From Archangiaceae bacterium (GTDB lineage Bacteria > Myxococcota > Myxococcia > Myxococcales > Myxococcaceae), in contig JADJNS010000014.1 in the NCBI GenBank assembly GCA_016714225.1, forward strand, positions 124,001 to 188,000: 64,000 nt of DNA, read 5' to 3'. Shown one piece after another: positions 45,690-53,879 of this stretch. The notes under the pieces are model-generated. The model did no database searches. It was not told where the DNA came from and worked only from the letters and a program-made list of their open reading frames with translations. The position numbers and the translations under genes are program-made. Numbering within the stretch: the first letter of the stretch is position 1; every line of letters starts with the position of its first letter.

Positions 45690-47812
45690 GACTTTCCGTC
45701 GCTCCCGGTCTTGGTGGGCGGCACGTTGCCGAGGCCCGGCGACGCGAGCTGCGAAGAGGTGAGGCGGGTCTGGTGCAGGTGGCCCTCGGTGGGCAAGCGG
45801 GCGGTGAGCTCTTTCAGGAACGCGGCCAGGTCTTCGGGCCTGGGCAGCGGGCCGAGCGGCAGCAGCGCCTGCTCGAGCGCGGCGCCGAGCTCGCGCGCGG
45901 TCTGGAAGCGCGCCTGGGCGTCGTTGGCCAGCGCGCGGCGAACCACCGCGTCGAGCTCGGGAGAAATCTCGGGCCGCAGCTCGCGCGCCGAAGGCCCGTC
46001 AGAGGCGAGAATCGCCGCCATGATCGCCGCGTCGTTGGGGGCGCGAAACGGGTGGCGCAGGGTGAGGCACTGAAACAGCACCACCCCGGTGGCGAACACG
46101 TCGACCCGCGCGTCGACGTCGTGCTCGCGGTTGCGAAACAGCTCGGGAGCCATGAACGAGAGCTTGCCCTTCAAGGTCTCGGTGGGCGTGTTGTGAACGC
46201 TGTCGGCGGCCTTGGCCACGCCGAAGTCGGTCACCTTCACCAGGCCGTCGACCGAGAGCAGCACGTTGTGGGGCGAGACGTCGCGGTGGATGATCGGCCG
46301 CGGCACCCCGTCGTCGCCCACCCAGGCGTGCGCGGCGTGCAGGCCGGCGCAGAGCTGCACCACGATCGCCCCGGCCAGCGGCACCGGCAGCGAGACCTCG
46401 AAGCGCTCGGCGAGGCGCAGCACGGCGTTCAGGTCCCACCCGTGCACGTACTCCATCGCGATGTAGTGCACGCCGCTCTGCTGCCCGACGTCGAACACCT
46501 GCACCACGTTGGGGTGGGAGACGCGCGCCGCGAGCCGCGCCTCGTCGTGCAGCATGGCGAGGAACGCGGTGTCGCGCGCCAGCAAGGGAATGATGCGCTT
46601 GAGCACCACCTTGCGCTCGAAGCCGCCGTCGCCCAGCAGGGTGGCCGAGAACACCTCGGCCATGCCGCCGGCGCCGATCTTCCGCTTCACCTCGTACTTG
46701 CCGAAGCGGCGCCCCGGCACCAGGTCGCCTACCACCGGCTCGGCCTCGGAGACCTTGGGCGCGTGGGCGTGGGCCTCGAGGTGGTGGGTCACCGCCGACG
46801 GCGGCGGCTCGGGCCGCATCAGCGCGCCGGCCGGGCCCGCCGCCGCGAGGTTCTGCGGGGTGAGCGGCTTGCCGCAGCTCGGGCAGGGCGGCATGGAGAT
46901 GGCGCCGGCTTCGAAGCCGTGAAGGGTGGTGCGGTTCAGGTCGCGGTACGAGACGGCGCCGCAGGTGTCGCAGGCGAACGTCACGCGCACGCTGAGCAGG
47001 CGCGCCGGGCCGAGCAGCGCGGGGTCGCCCGCCAGGCCGGCGGCGATGGGCACCGGCGCGCGGGCGAGAAACACCTCGCCGCCGAGCAGCTTGAGCAGCT
47101 CGCCCAGGCGCGTCAGGCCTTCGGGGCTGGGCGGCTCGAGCTCCTGGGCCATCACCAGCACGGTGCCCTCGAGGCCGGCAGTGATGCGGCGGAAGCTGGG
47201 GGCGCGGTCGAGGCTGCCGCTGAGCCACAGCACGGTGAGGTCGCCTTCGACCTCTTTGTCGACGCGCATCGCCACCCCGCCACCGTCGACCCACCTCAGG
47301 GCGGCGCGGGGCGGCGCGGGCACCGGCTGCGCGGCGGCGAAGAAGAAGTAGCCCTCGGGCAGGTCGTCGAGCTCGGCGGGAGCCTTGCAGTCGGGGCACT
47401 TCTCGGCCGGCGTCTCGAAGGCCGCCACCTGGGCGTGCTGGCGGCGCAGGTCGATGAGCGACTCGAAGTACTTGCCGCACGCGGTGCAGAGGTAGGGCGC
47501 GAAGAACGAGACCAGCTGGCCGCCCTGCGCGAAGTTGCGCACCGAGTTGAACTGGGTGACGAGCGCCGGCCGGCAGTTCACGAAGCCCAGCCAGGTGCGG
47601 CTCATCAGCTCGAGGCCGCTGACCCACCGCCTGACGCCGTACGAGGTGATCTCGTGTACGTCAGACAGGTCGACGATGACCGCACCCGTACACCCCTCGG
47701 CCAGGGCGCCAGGGTCGAAATGCTCGTCGATTCGGCCCGAGAGGCGAACCTTCACCGTGCCCGGAGCCGTCGCGCGCTCGACTCGGCAGCCGAGGGGCAC
47801 ATTCGGGGTCAT
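45686..47812 (-). CDS. Ser/Thr kinase with two N-terminal STAS/zinc-ribbon units
   Basis: The 708-residue protein has a first STAS-like domain (1-105, VDLSDVHEITSYG, Ser57) and zinc ribbon (Cys109, 112, 139, 142). A second, more divergent unit follows (about 180-275) with its own ribbon (Cys281, 284, 310, 313). The Hanks-type kinase (about 370-650) has IGAGGMAEVF, VVLKRII, HRDVSPHNVLL, VTDFGVAKA and FMAPELF. HRD, DFG and the ATP lysine are intact, so an active kinase is expected. The first unit is paralogous to the protein encoded behind pilX. I infer that the STAS units sense or are modified by partner-switching proteins such as the adjacent ATPase. The ATG was chosen over a GTG three codons earlier; neither has a clear ribosome site. 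Confidence 0.9.
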   Translation of the reverse strand: MTPNVPLGCRVERATAPGTVKVRLSGRIDEHFDPGALAEGCTGAVIVDLSDVHEITSYGVRRWVSGLELMSRTWLGFVNCRPALVTQFNSVRNFAQGGQLVSFFAPYLCTACGKYFESLIDLRRQHAQVAAFETPAEKCPDCKAPAELDDLPEGYFFFAAAQPVPAPPRAALRWVDGGGVAMRVDKEVEGDLTVLWLSGSLDRAPSFRRITAGLEGTVLVMAQELEPPSPEGLTRLGELLKLLGGEVFLARAPVPIAAGLAGDPALLGPARLLSVRVTFACDTCGAVSYRDLNRTTLHGFEAGAISMPPCPSCGKPLTPQNLAAAGPAGALMRPEPPPSAVTHHLEAHAHAPKVSEAEPVVGDLVPGRRFGKYEVKRKIGAGGMAEVFSATLLGDGGFERKVVLKRIIPLLARDTAFLAMLHDEARLAARVSHPNVVQVFDVGQQSGVHYIAMEYVHGWDLNAVLRLAERFEVSLPVPLAGAIVVQLCAGLHAAHAWVGDDGVPRPIIHRDVSPHNVLLSVDGLVKVTDFGVAKAADSVHNTPTETLKGKLSFMAPELFRNREHDVDARVDVFATGVVLFQCLTLRHPFRAPNDAAIMAAILASDGPSARELRPEISPELDAVVRRALANDAQARFQTARELGAALEQALLPLGPLPRPEDLAAFLKELTARLPTEGHLHQTRLTSSQLASPGLGNVPPTKTGSDGKS

Positions 47813-47892
47813 GTCGGCCACACAGCGTACTGCAGGAAATCGAGGCGCCAAAACAGGGGCAGTGGTTTGCGGCTAAGCTGGCCAAAGGCCGG

Positions 47893-48987
47893 ATGGAGAA
47901 AACCCAGACCACCCAGACGGTGATCATTCAGGGGCTCAAGTCGCTCCAGGATGCGGACGGGGTCTTGAAGCGCGCCGGGCTCGAGGTGGTGGCGGTGCCG
48001 ACCCTCGAGGCAGCAGTGGCGCGACTCGAGACCGCGCCCCCGCGGCTGCTGCTGGTCGAGCTCGCCAGCAGCCGCACCGCCATCGCCGCGCTGACCGAGC
48101 GGCTCAAGGCGCTGGGCGACCTCGCGCCGCGGGTGGTGTTCTTGCGGCGCGGCTCGGCCAGCCGGCAGCTCTTGGAGCGGGTCGCCGCGGTGTCGCACGC
48201 GGTCACCGTGACCGGCAAAGAGCGGTTCATGGTGCGGGTCTGGGAGGCCGTCGCCCACCAGCTGGGCCTGCAGGTTCGCAGGCACTTTCGTCACACCGGC
48301 CTCGAGGCCGAGGCGGCGGTGCTCACCCCCCACGCACGAGCGCCCCTGCGGCTCATCAACCTGAGCGCGAGCGGCGCGCAGCTGCACGGCGAGGCGAAGC
48401 TCGCCCTGGGCAGCGCGTGCCGGCTCGAGCTGACCTGGAGCGACGACGGGCCCCCGCTGGTGCTGCAGGCGAAGGTGAACCGCATCAGCACGCGACCGCA
48501 AGGAGACCTCGAGTTCGCGGTCGCCTTCGTAGAGATGACCCCGGCGCAGGAGCAGCGCTTGAGGGGGCTGTGGAGCGACCCCGAGCTGCCGTCGCCTCCG
48601 TTCACTCCGCCGCGGTCGGCGACGCGCCGCCTGGTGCCCAAGAAGATGTCGCTGCAGCTGCGCCTGCACCAGCCGCCCGCCTCCCGCCGCTCGTACCTCA
48701 AGGTCATCGACATCTCGGAAGGGGGGCTCTTGGCGCGTTGCGAGGGCTACGTGCCGGCCTGCTCGGTCGGCGACGAGGTGGTGGCCGATCTGATCTGCCC
48801 TCAGCTGCGCGCCCAGGTGCGCGCGCGGGTGGTTCGGCTCAGCACCAGCGGCGACGGCTGTCAGGTGGCGCTGCGCTTCTGGCTGCCTCGCCGGGGCAAC
48901 GCCGAGTTCACCCGGCTGCTGGCGCTGGTGCGGGACCACGGCCTGGCGCCGCCGGCCGCGGCTCCCGTCGGCTCGCTGGTGGGCTAA
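47893..48987 (+). CDS. Protein with degenerate receiver and two PilZ domains
   Basis: The 364-residue protein has an N-terminal receiver-like alpha/beta part (about 10-110) without an obvious phospho-acceptor Asp. A first PilZ domain (about 125-225) has RRHFR (RxxxR) and NLSASGAQLHG (D/NxSxxG), the cyclic-di-GMP binding pair. The second PilZ domain (about 255-350) has DISEGGLLAR but only a degenerate basic motif. It is therefore a likely cyclic-di-GMP effector through the first domain. It is divergent from the STAS-kinase gene, with 80 bases between. Related proteins in myxobacteria act in motility and development (family knowledge); a specific role here is not visible. Confidence 0.85.
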   Translation: MEKTQTTQTVIIQGLKSLQDADGVLKRAGLEVVAVPTLEAAVARLETAPPRLLLVELASSRTAIAALTERLKALGDLAPRVVFLRRGSASRQLLERVAAVSHAVTVTGKERFMVRVWEAVAHQLGLQVRRHFRHTGLEAEAAVLTPHARAPLRLINLSASGAQLHGEAKLALGSACRLELTWSDDGPPLVLQAKVNRISTRPQGDLEFAVAFVEMTPAQEQRLRGLWSDPELPSPPFTPPRSATRRLVPKKMSLQLRLHQPPASRRSYLKVIDISEGGLLARCEGYVPACSVGDEVVADLICPQLRAQVRARVVRLSTSGDGCQVALRFWLPRRGNAEFTRLLALVRDHGLAPPAAAPVGSLVG

Positions 48988-48996
48988 AGGCGGGCC

Positions 48997-49010
48997 GTGT
49001 CACGTGACAC
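48997..49010. promoter_or_regulatory. 14-bp perfect palindrome, candidate operator
   Basis: GTGTCACGTGACAC is a perfect 14-bp palindrome in the 100-base gap between the PilZ gene and the caspase-like gene, 77 bases before the ATG of the latter. Perfect symmetry with a CACGTG core suggests a dimeric regulator site. No matching copy was noticed upstream of other genes in the window. Confidence 0.45.
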
Positions 49011-49087
49011 CAGGGGCGCGGCGTCGCGTAAGACCGCGTAATCGCACCCCGTGAGGGCTGGTCCGGCCCGTGCTCTGCCAGACCGCC

Positions 49088-50296
49088 ATGTCCAAAGTTC
49101 CCAAGAACGACGTGCTCTTTTTCGGAATGAACAAGTTCACCTCGACCGAGGCGCGCGCGGTGAAGACGTCGAGCAACGACGTCAAGGTCATCAAAGACGC
49201 CCCCAAAGACGACACCATCACGGTCGGCCGCGGGCGCGCAGCGCAGACCTTCGACCTGACCACCGACGCCGGGCGGCAGGGCTTCGTGAAGACGCTCGGC
49301 CTGCCCAAGAAGCAGGGCGACGACATCGAGAAGATTCTGAAAGGGGCGAGCAGCGACACTCGCGACGAGCTGGCGCAGCTCGCCCAGGCGTGGGCGGTGG
49401 GCGAGAAGGGCGGCGTGGTGCCGGGCCGCATGGTGCTCTCGGGGCACTCCATCGGCAACGTGCTGTGGGGCGGCGAGCACGACGCCCGCGGCCGCTCGAC
49501 GTTCGAGAACGGCATGATGCAGCGCGAAGACTTTCTCGCGCTCGCGAACGCGATGCCCAAGGCGGCGTCGCAGGTGCAAGACATCGCCATCTCGGCGTGC
49601 TTCTGCGGCGGCGAGACCAACCTGAACGCGTGGAAGTCGGCCTTCCCCAACGTGAAGACGGTGACGGCATACGACGGGTTCTCACCGAGCGGAGACTCGG
49701 CGAGCGGCTCGCCCGCTACCCTGAAGAAGTGGGAGCGCCTCACCCGCGGCGACGTCGAGGACCTGAAGCCCGAGCAGTTCCGCGGCACCGAGAAGTGGAA
49801 GAACATGGCCACCTGGAGCGTGAAGCACGGCTACCTGCGCCCGGGCGGCCAGGAGAAGCCCGAGGTGGTGCAGGCGCGCATCGACGCGTTCAAGGCCGAG
49901 CGGGGCGACTTCATGTCGGGCGCGAAGACCAGCGCGACGGCGCTGAGCGCCTACTACACCGACCTGCAGAACCTGTCGGGGCGGTCGACCACGTCGGCGG
50001 CCGACAAGGTGAAGCTCGACACTGAAATCGCGGTGATGGTGCGCCTGCGCCACTACGGCGGCGTGGCGGGCACCTTTCAGAAAGACAACCAGGCCGCGCT
50101 GAAGTCCGGCTTCGACTCGCTGGGCCTGAAGGTGCCCGACTTCGGCAAGCTGTCGCGCAAAGACGCGATGGCAAAAATCAGCGAATTCGAAACCGCGGCA
50201 GCGAAGCAGAGCCCGCAGACGGCCGAGACGAAAGAGGCGCTGAGGCTCTTGACGGGCCTCAAAGAGCTCGACCCCAAGCTGACGGTGGCGAGCTGA
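49088..50296 (+). CDS. Putative caspase-fold (clan CD-like) protein
   Basis: The 402-residue protein has no signal peptide or membrane segment. Two motifs spaced about 50 residues apart, RMVLSGHSIGN (His120) and DIAISACFCGG (Cys171 or Cys173), each follow a hydrophobic strand, as the catalytic His-Cys dyad does in caspase-like peptidases. The rest is helical and rich in Lys, Ala and Asp, without a recognised domain. I rate it as a possible clan CD-like protease or inactive relative. Alternatives such as an alpha/beta hydrolase-like fold cannot be excluded. The ATG was preferred to an in-frame GTG six codons upstream. It lies behind a 14-bp palindrome and is followed by intergenic repeats. Confidence 0.55.
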   Translation: MSKVPKNDVLFFGMNKFTSTEARAVKTSSNDVKVIKDAPKDDTITVGRGRAAQTFDLTTDAGRQGFVKTLGLPKKQGDDIEKILKGASSDTRDELAQLAQAWAVGEKGGVVPGRMVLSGHSIGNVLWGGEHDARGRSTFENGMMQREDFLALANAMPKAASQVQDIAISACFCGGETNLNAWKSAFPNVKTVTAYDGFSPSGDSASGSPATLKKWERLTRGDVEDLKPEQFRGTEKWKNMATWSVKHGYLRPGGQEKPEVVQARIDAFKAERGDFMSGAKTSATALSAYYTDLQNLSGRSTTSAADKVKLDTEIAVMVRLRHYGGVAGTFQKDNQAALKSGFDSLGLKVPDFGKLSRKDAMAKISEFETAAAKQSPQTAETKEALRLLTGLKELDPKLTVAS

Positions 50297-50324
50297 AGTA
50301 ACGCGGCATGCCCGCGCCCGCGCC

Positions 50325-50382
50325 CGCAGGCCCGGGCCCGGTAGGTCGAAGCCCGAAGCCCGAAGCCCGAAACGGGCCTGCG
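50325..50382. repeat. Hairpin with GAAGCCC triple repeat
   Basis: A perfect 10-bp inverted repeat (CGCAGGCCCG at 50325-50334 with CGGGCCTGCG at 50373-50382) encloses three direct copies of GAAGCCC (50348-50368). It lies downstream of the caspase-like gene in the convergent gap and may help to terminate its transcription. Confidence 0.7.
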
Positions 50383-50394
50383 GAAGTCTCGGCC

Positions 50395-50435
50395 CCCTCA
50401 CCCCGTCCCTCTCCCACGAGTGGAGAGGGTGAGGG
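50395..50435. repeat. Intergenic palindromic element (CCCTCACCCC...GGGTGAGGG type)
   Basis: The left arm, CCCTCACCC then CCCTCTCC, pairs with GGAGAGGG then TGAGGG on the right, with a small internal bulge and a loop of about seven bases. The sequence matches a short palindromic family common between genes in many GC-rich proteobacteria (from general knowledge). It sits between convergent genes, four bases from the S9 peptidase stop, and could act as a bidirectional terminator. Confidence 0.7.
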
Positions 50436-50438
50436 TGC

Positions 50439-52484
50439 CTACTTCTTCGGGCTCGTCCACTGGTCGAGCCAGCCGAGCACGGTGTCGTGCCACAGAATGC
50501 TGTTCTGCGGCTTGAGCACCCAGTGGTTCTCGTCGGGGAAGTAGAGCAGCTTCGAGGGGATGTTCCTTCGCTGCAGCACGTTGAACGTCGCAAACCCCTG
50601 GGTCTCGACGACGCGGTAGTCGCGGCCGCCGTGCACCACCAGCATCGGCAGCTTCCACCGCGAGACCAAATCGATGGGGTTGTGCTTCAGGTACCCCTCG
50701 GGCTTCTCCCAGGGCAGGCCGCCATGGTCCCACTCGGGGAACCAGAGCTCTTCGGTGTCGTAGTAGGCGAAGTGCTCGTCGAGGTTGCCGTCGTGGTTCA
50801 CCAGGCACTTGAACTGGTCGTTCCAGCTCCCGGCGATCCAGTTGATCATCCAGCCTCCGTACGACGCGCCGAGCGCGCACATGCGGTTCTTGTCGATGAA
50901 GGGGTACTTTTCGAGCGCCGCGGCGAGGCCCTTCTGCAGGTCTTCGAGCGGCTTGCCGCCCCAGTCGAGGCGAATGGCGTCGGTGAACGCCTGGCCGTAG
51001 CCGGTCGAGCCGTGGAAATCGATCATCACCGCCACGTAGCCGTGGCCGGCGTAGGTCTGCGGGTTCCACCGGTAGTGGAAGTGGTCTCCGAAGCTGCCCT
51101 GCGGGCCGCCGTGAATCAGAAACGCCAGCGGGTATTTCTTCTTCGCGTCGAAGTCGACCGGCTTCACCACGTAGCCGAACACCTTGTCTCCGCCCGCGCC
51201 GGTGAAGCTGAACTGCTCGTAGTCTCCGAGCTTCACCTGCGGCAGGGTGTCGCCGTTCACCTGGGTGAGCTGCTTCGCGGTGCGGCCCTCGTCGGAGAGC
51301 AGCCAGAGGTCGACCGGGGCCTTCAGGCTGTCGATCGACGCCAGCCACGCCCCGCCCTGCCCCGCCGGCTCGGCCGACGCCACCGAGCCCTTGAGGTACA
51401 GCATGCGCACCTGCGCGGTCGCCACGTCGACCAGAAACAGGCCCGCCTGCCCCAGCTCTTCGGCCACCACGCCCAGCGATTTGCCGTCGGCCGACCAGGC
51501 GATGCTGCTGGCGCTGCGATCCCACTTGCCCTCGAGGGAGAGGTTCTTGTCCTTCCCGTTCGGCCACTCGCGCACGATGACCGAGTACTTGTCGGACTCG
51601 TAGCCGGCCCGCGCCTGCGCCGTGTACGCCAGGTACTTGCCGTCGTGCGAGAACACCGGCGAGCCGTCGGCGGCCTTGTTGGTGGTCAGCTTCTTGGGCG
51701 CGCTCTTGCCGTCGGCGGCGGTCTGAAAGAGGTCGAAGTCGGTCGACCACGCCTCTTCGCGGCCCACGTCTTTGGCCACGAACACCACGCTCTTGCCGTC
51801 GGGCGCCCAGGCGAAGTCTTCGGCGCCGCCGAACGGCTTGGTGGGGCAGTCGGCGTTCATCTTCTTCATCACGTCGACCGCCTTGTCGCCGCCGCTCGAG
51901 GGCAGCACGAAGAGGTGGCTGCGGTGCCCGTCGGCCCAGGTGTCCCAGTGGCGCACGAACAGCGAGTCGTACAGCTGCCCGGTCGACTTCTTCTTCTTCA
52001 GCTCTTCGTTGCGCTTCACCGTGCAGTCGAGCTCGGTGCAGTCGGGGAAGACGTCGAGCGCCACCGCGAGCTGCGCTCCGTCGCGCGACAGCTCGTAGGC
52101 GTTGACGTCGAGCGGCAGGCGCGTGACCTGCTCGGCCTCGCCGCCCTCGAGCGAGAGCCGGTGCACCTGGCTCGAGCCCGAGCGCGACGAGAGAAAGTAG
52201 ACGGCCTTGCTGTCTGGCGCCCACTGCGGCTCGGTGTCGGAGTCGGGGTGGGTGGTGAGCTGCCGGTTGCCGGTGCCGTCGACGTTCACCAGCCACAGGT
52301 CGGTGCGGCCCTTGTTGGCCTCGAGGTCGGTGGTGCGCAGCACGTACGCGACCTTGGTGCCGTCGGGCGAGGTCTCGAAGTCGACCACCCGGCGCAGGGT
52401 GACCTGATCCTGAATGTTGAACGCGTGCGCCTTGACGGCGGCGGGTGCGGCGGCGGCGAGGATGATCAGCGAGGCGGCGAGCAT
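50439..52484 (-). CDS. S9-family prolyl oligopeptidase / dipeptidyl peptidase
   Basis: The 681-residue secreted serine peptidase has a signal sequence (MLAASLIILAAAAPAAVKAHA), an N-terminal beta-propeller made of WD40-like TolB-type blades (about 30-400; SPDGTKVAYVL, WAPDSKAVYFLS, WAPDGKSVVFVA, SHDGKYLAYTA) and an alpha/beta hydrolase domain (about 430-681). The nucleophile is in GASYGGW (Ser541), the acid in GGRDYRV and the histidine in DENHWV. It resembles dipeptidyl peptidase 5 or acylaminoacyl peptidase. Substrates would be short peptides in the periplasm or outside. The gene converges with the caspase-like gene and lies 12 bases after rsmB in the same direction, so it may be transcribed with the fmt operon. 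Confidence 0.92.
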   Translation of the reverse strand: MLAASLIILAAAAPAAVKAHAFNIQDQVTLRRVVDFETSPDGTKVAYVLRTTDLEANKGRTDLWLVNVDGTGNRQLTTHPDSDTEPQWAPDSKAVYFLSSRSGSSQVHRLSLEGGEAEQVTRLPLDVNAYELSRDGAQLAVALDVFPDCTELDCTVKRNEELKKKKSTGQLYDSLFVRHWDTWADGHRSHLFVLPSSGGDKAVDVMKKMNADCPTKPFGGAEDFAWAPDGKSVVFVAKDVGREEAWSTDFDLFQTAADGKSAPKKLTTNKAADGSPVFSHDGKYLAYTAQARAGYESDKYSVIVREWPNGKDKNLSLEGKWDRSASSIAWSADGKSLGVVAEELGQAGLFLVDVATAQVRMLYLKGSVASAEPAGQGGAWLASIDSLKAPVDLWLLSDEGRTAKQLTQVNGDTLPQVKLGDYEQFSFTGAGGDKVFGYVVKPVDFDAKKKYPLAFLIHGGPQGSFGDHFHYRWNPQTYAGHGYVAVMIDFHGSTGYGQAFTDAIRLDWGGKPLEDLQKGLAAALEKYPFIDKNRMCALGASYGGWMINWIAGSWNDQFKCLVNHDGNLDEHFAYYDTEELWFPEWDHGGLPWEKPEGYLKHNPIDLVSRWKLPMLVVHGGRDYRVVETQGFATFNVLQRRNIPSKLLYFPDENHWVLKPQNSILWHDTVLGWLDQWTSPKK

Positions 52485-52496
52485 GTCGCCGCGCGC

Positions 52497-53879
52497 TTAG
52501 TACATCCGCCGCAGGCGCGCGGCGAAAAAGCCGTCCATTCCCGAGGGGCCGGGCAGCGTGCGCAGGTAGGCCTGCCAGGTGGGAAAAGTGCCGGCCGAAG
52601 CGGGCGGGGGCTCGGCGGTGAAGTCGGGGTGCGAGCGCAAGAACAGCTCGATCTGATCAGCGCCCTCTTCGGGCTCGGTGGTGCACACCGCGTAGACCAA
52701 CAGGCCGCCCGGCTTCACCCGCTGCTGGCAGCTCTCGAGCAGCGCGCGCTGCAGCGAGGCCAGGCGGGGCAGGTCTTCGGGCCCGCGGCGGAAGCGCAGC
52801 TCGGGGTGGCGGCGCAGCGTGCCCAGCCCGCTGCACGGCGCGTCGAGCAGCACCGCGTCGAACTCGCCCAGCGCCTCGGGCAGCTTCGCCGCGTCGGCCT
52901 GACGCACGTCGAGCTTGAGCCCCAGCCGCGCCGCCTCGCGCCGAATCTTGTCGAGCTTGTTGGCGTGCACGTCGAGCGAGACCACCTGGTGGTCTTCGGC
53001 GAGGTGGCACGACTTGCCGCCCGGCGCCGCGCAGGCGTCGAGCACCCGCGCCCTGGGCGGCACCGCCGCGTACAGACCGACCAGCTGCGCCGCCTCGTCT
53101 TGCACCTGCCACAGGCCCTCTTCGTAGCCGAACAGGTCTTCGGGCCGGCCCGAGGGCAGCACCAGGCCGAGCGGCGAGACCGCGGTGGGCCGCGAGCCCG
53201 GCAGCGCGGCGAGCAGCTCGTCGCGGGTGGTGCGGGTGCGGTTGATGCGCGCCACCACCTCGGGCGCGGTGTTGTCGGCCTCGATGATGCGGGCGGTCTC
53301 TTCGGCGCCGAAGTGCCGTGTCCACCGATCGACCAGCCACTGGGGGTGGTTGTGCCCCGCCGGCGGCTCGTCGCCGACCTTGCGCAGCAGCGCGTTCACG
53401 AAGCCGGTGGCGCGCATCAGCCCCAGCTCTTTGAGCGCATCGACGGTGGCGGCCACCGCGGCGTGCGGGGGCACCCGCATGAAGAAGCGCTGGTACGCGC
53501 CGATGCGCAGCGCGGCGAGCACCCGGTCTTCGATCTTCTCGAGCTTGCGGTCGGCGTACGCGGTGATGGCGTCGTCGAGCTGCTGCTGCCGCCGGGTGCT
53601 GCCGTAGCAGAGCTCGGTGACCAGGCCCGCGTCGCGCTCGTCGGGCCGAAACTCGTCGAGCACCGTGTCGAGCGCGATGTTCAAGAACGCGTCGGTGGCG
53701 CGCACCCGCGCCAGCACCAGAATCGCCAGCGCCCGCGCGCTGAAGGGGCGGCGCGGGTTCTTCTTGGGCAGCTCGGGAGGCTTCGCCGCGGGCGCCTTCG
53801 GCTTTCGCCCACCCGCCAGGCGCGACCCCGGCTTCAGGCCCCGCCGCGCCCCGCCGCCGTCTTTGGGCTCGTCGCTCAT
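52497..53879 (-). CDS. rsmB: 16S rRNA m5C967 methyltransferase RsmB
   Basis: The 460-residue enzyme methylates a cytosine of 16S rRNA. A basic N-terminal tail (1-45) is followed by a NusB-like domain (about 46-180; SARALAILVLARV), then a Rossmann methyltransferase with the SAM-binding DACAAPGGKS (281-290) and the two active-site cysteines: Cys349 in DAPCSGLGTLRRHPE and Cys399 in YAVCTTEPEEG. Length and order match RsmB/Sun. The ATG follows the stop of the AroQ-like gene with no gap. The fmt-(AroQ-like)-rsmB arrangement mirrors the common fmt-rsmB linkage, with an extra gene inserted. Confidence 0.95.
   Translation of the reverse strand: MSDEPKDGGGARRGLKPGSRLAGGRKPKAPAAKPPELPKKNPRRPFSARALAILVLARVRATDAFLNIALDTVLDEFRPDERDAGLVTELCYGSTRRQQQLDDAITAYADRKLEKIEDRVLAALRIGAYQRFFMRVPPHAAVAATVDALKELGLMRATGFVNALLRKVGDEPPAGHNHPQWLVDRWTRHFGAEETARIIEADNTAPEVVARINRTRTTRDELLAALPGSRPTAVSPLGLVLPSGRPEDLFGYEEGLWQVQDEAAQLVGLYAAVPPRARVLDACAAPGGKSCHLAEDHQVVSLDVHANKLDKIRREAARLGLKLDVRQADAAKLPEALGEFDAVLLDAPCSGLGTLRRHPELRFRRGPEDLPRLASLQRALLESCQQRVKPGGLLVYAVCTTEPEEGADQIELFLRSHPDFTAEPPPASAGTFPTWQAYLRTLPGPSGMDGFFAARLRRMY

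Noticed and set aside
43407..46073. A long plus-strand frame overlapping the PaaK-like gene and running past its end
   Set aside because: It is out of frame with the recognised adenylating enzyme and has a typical GC-bias shadow composition.
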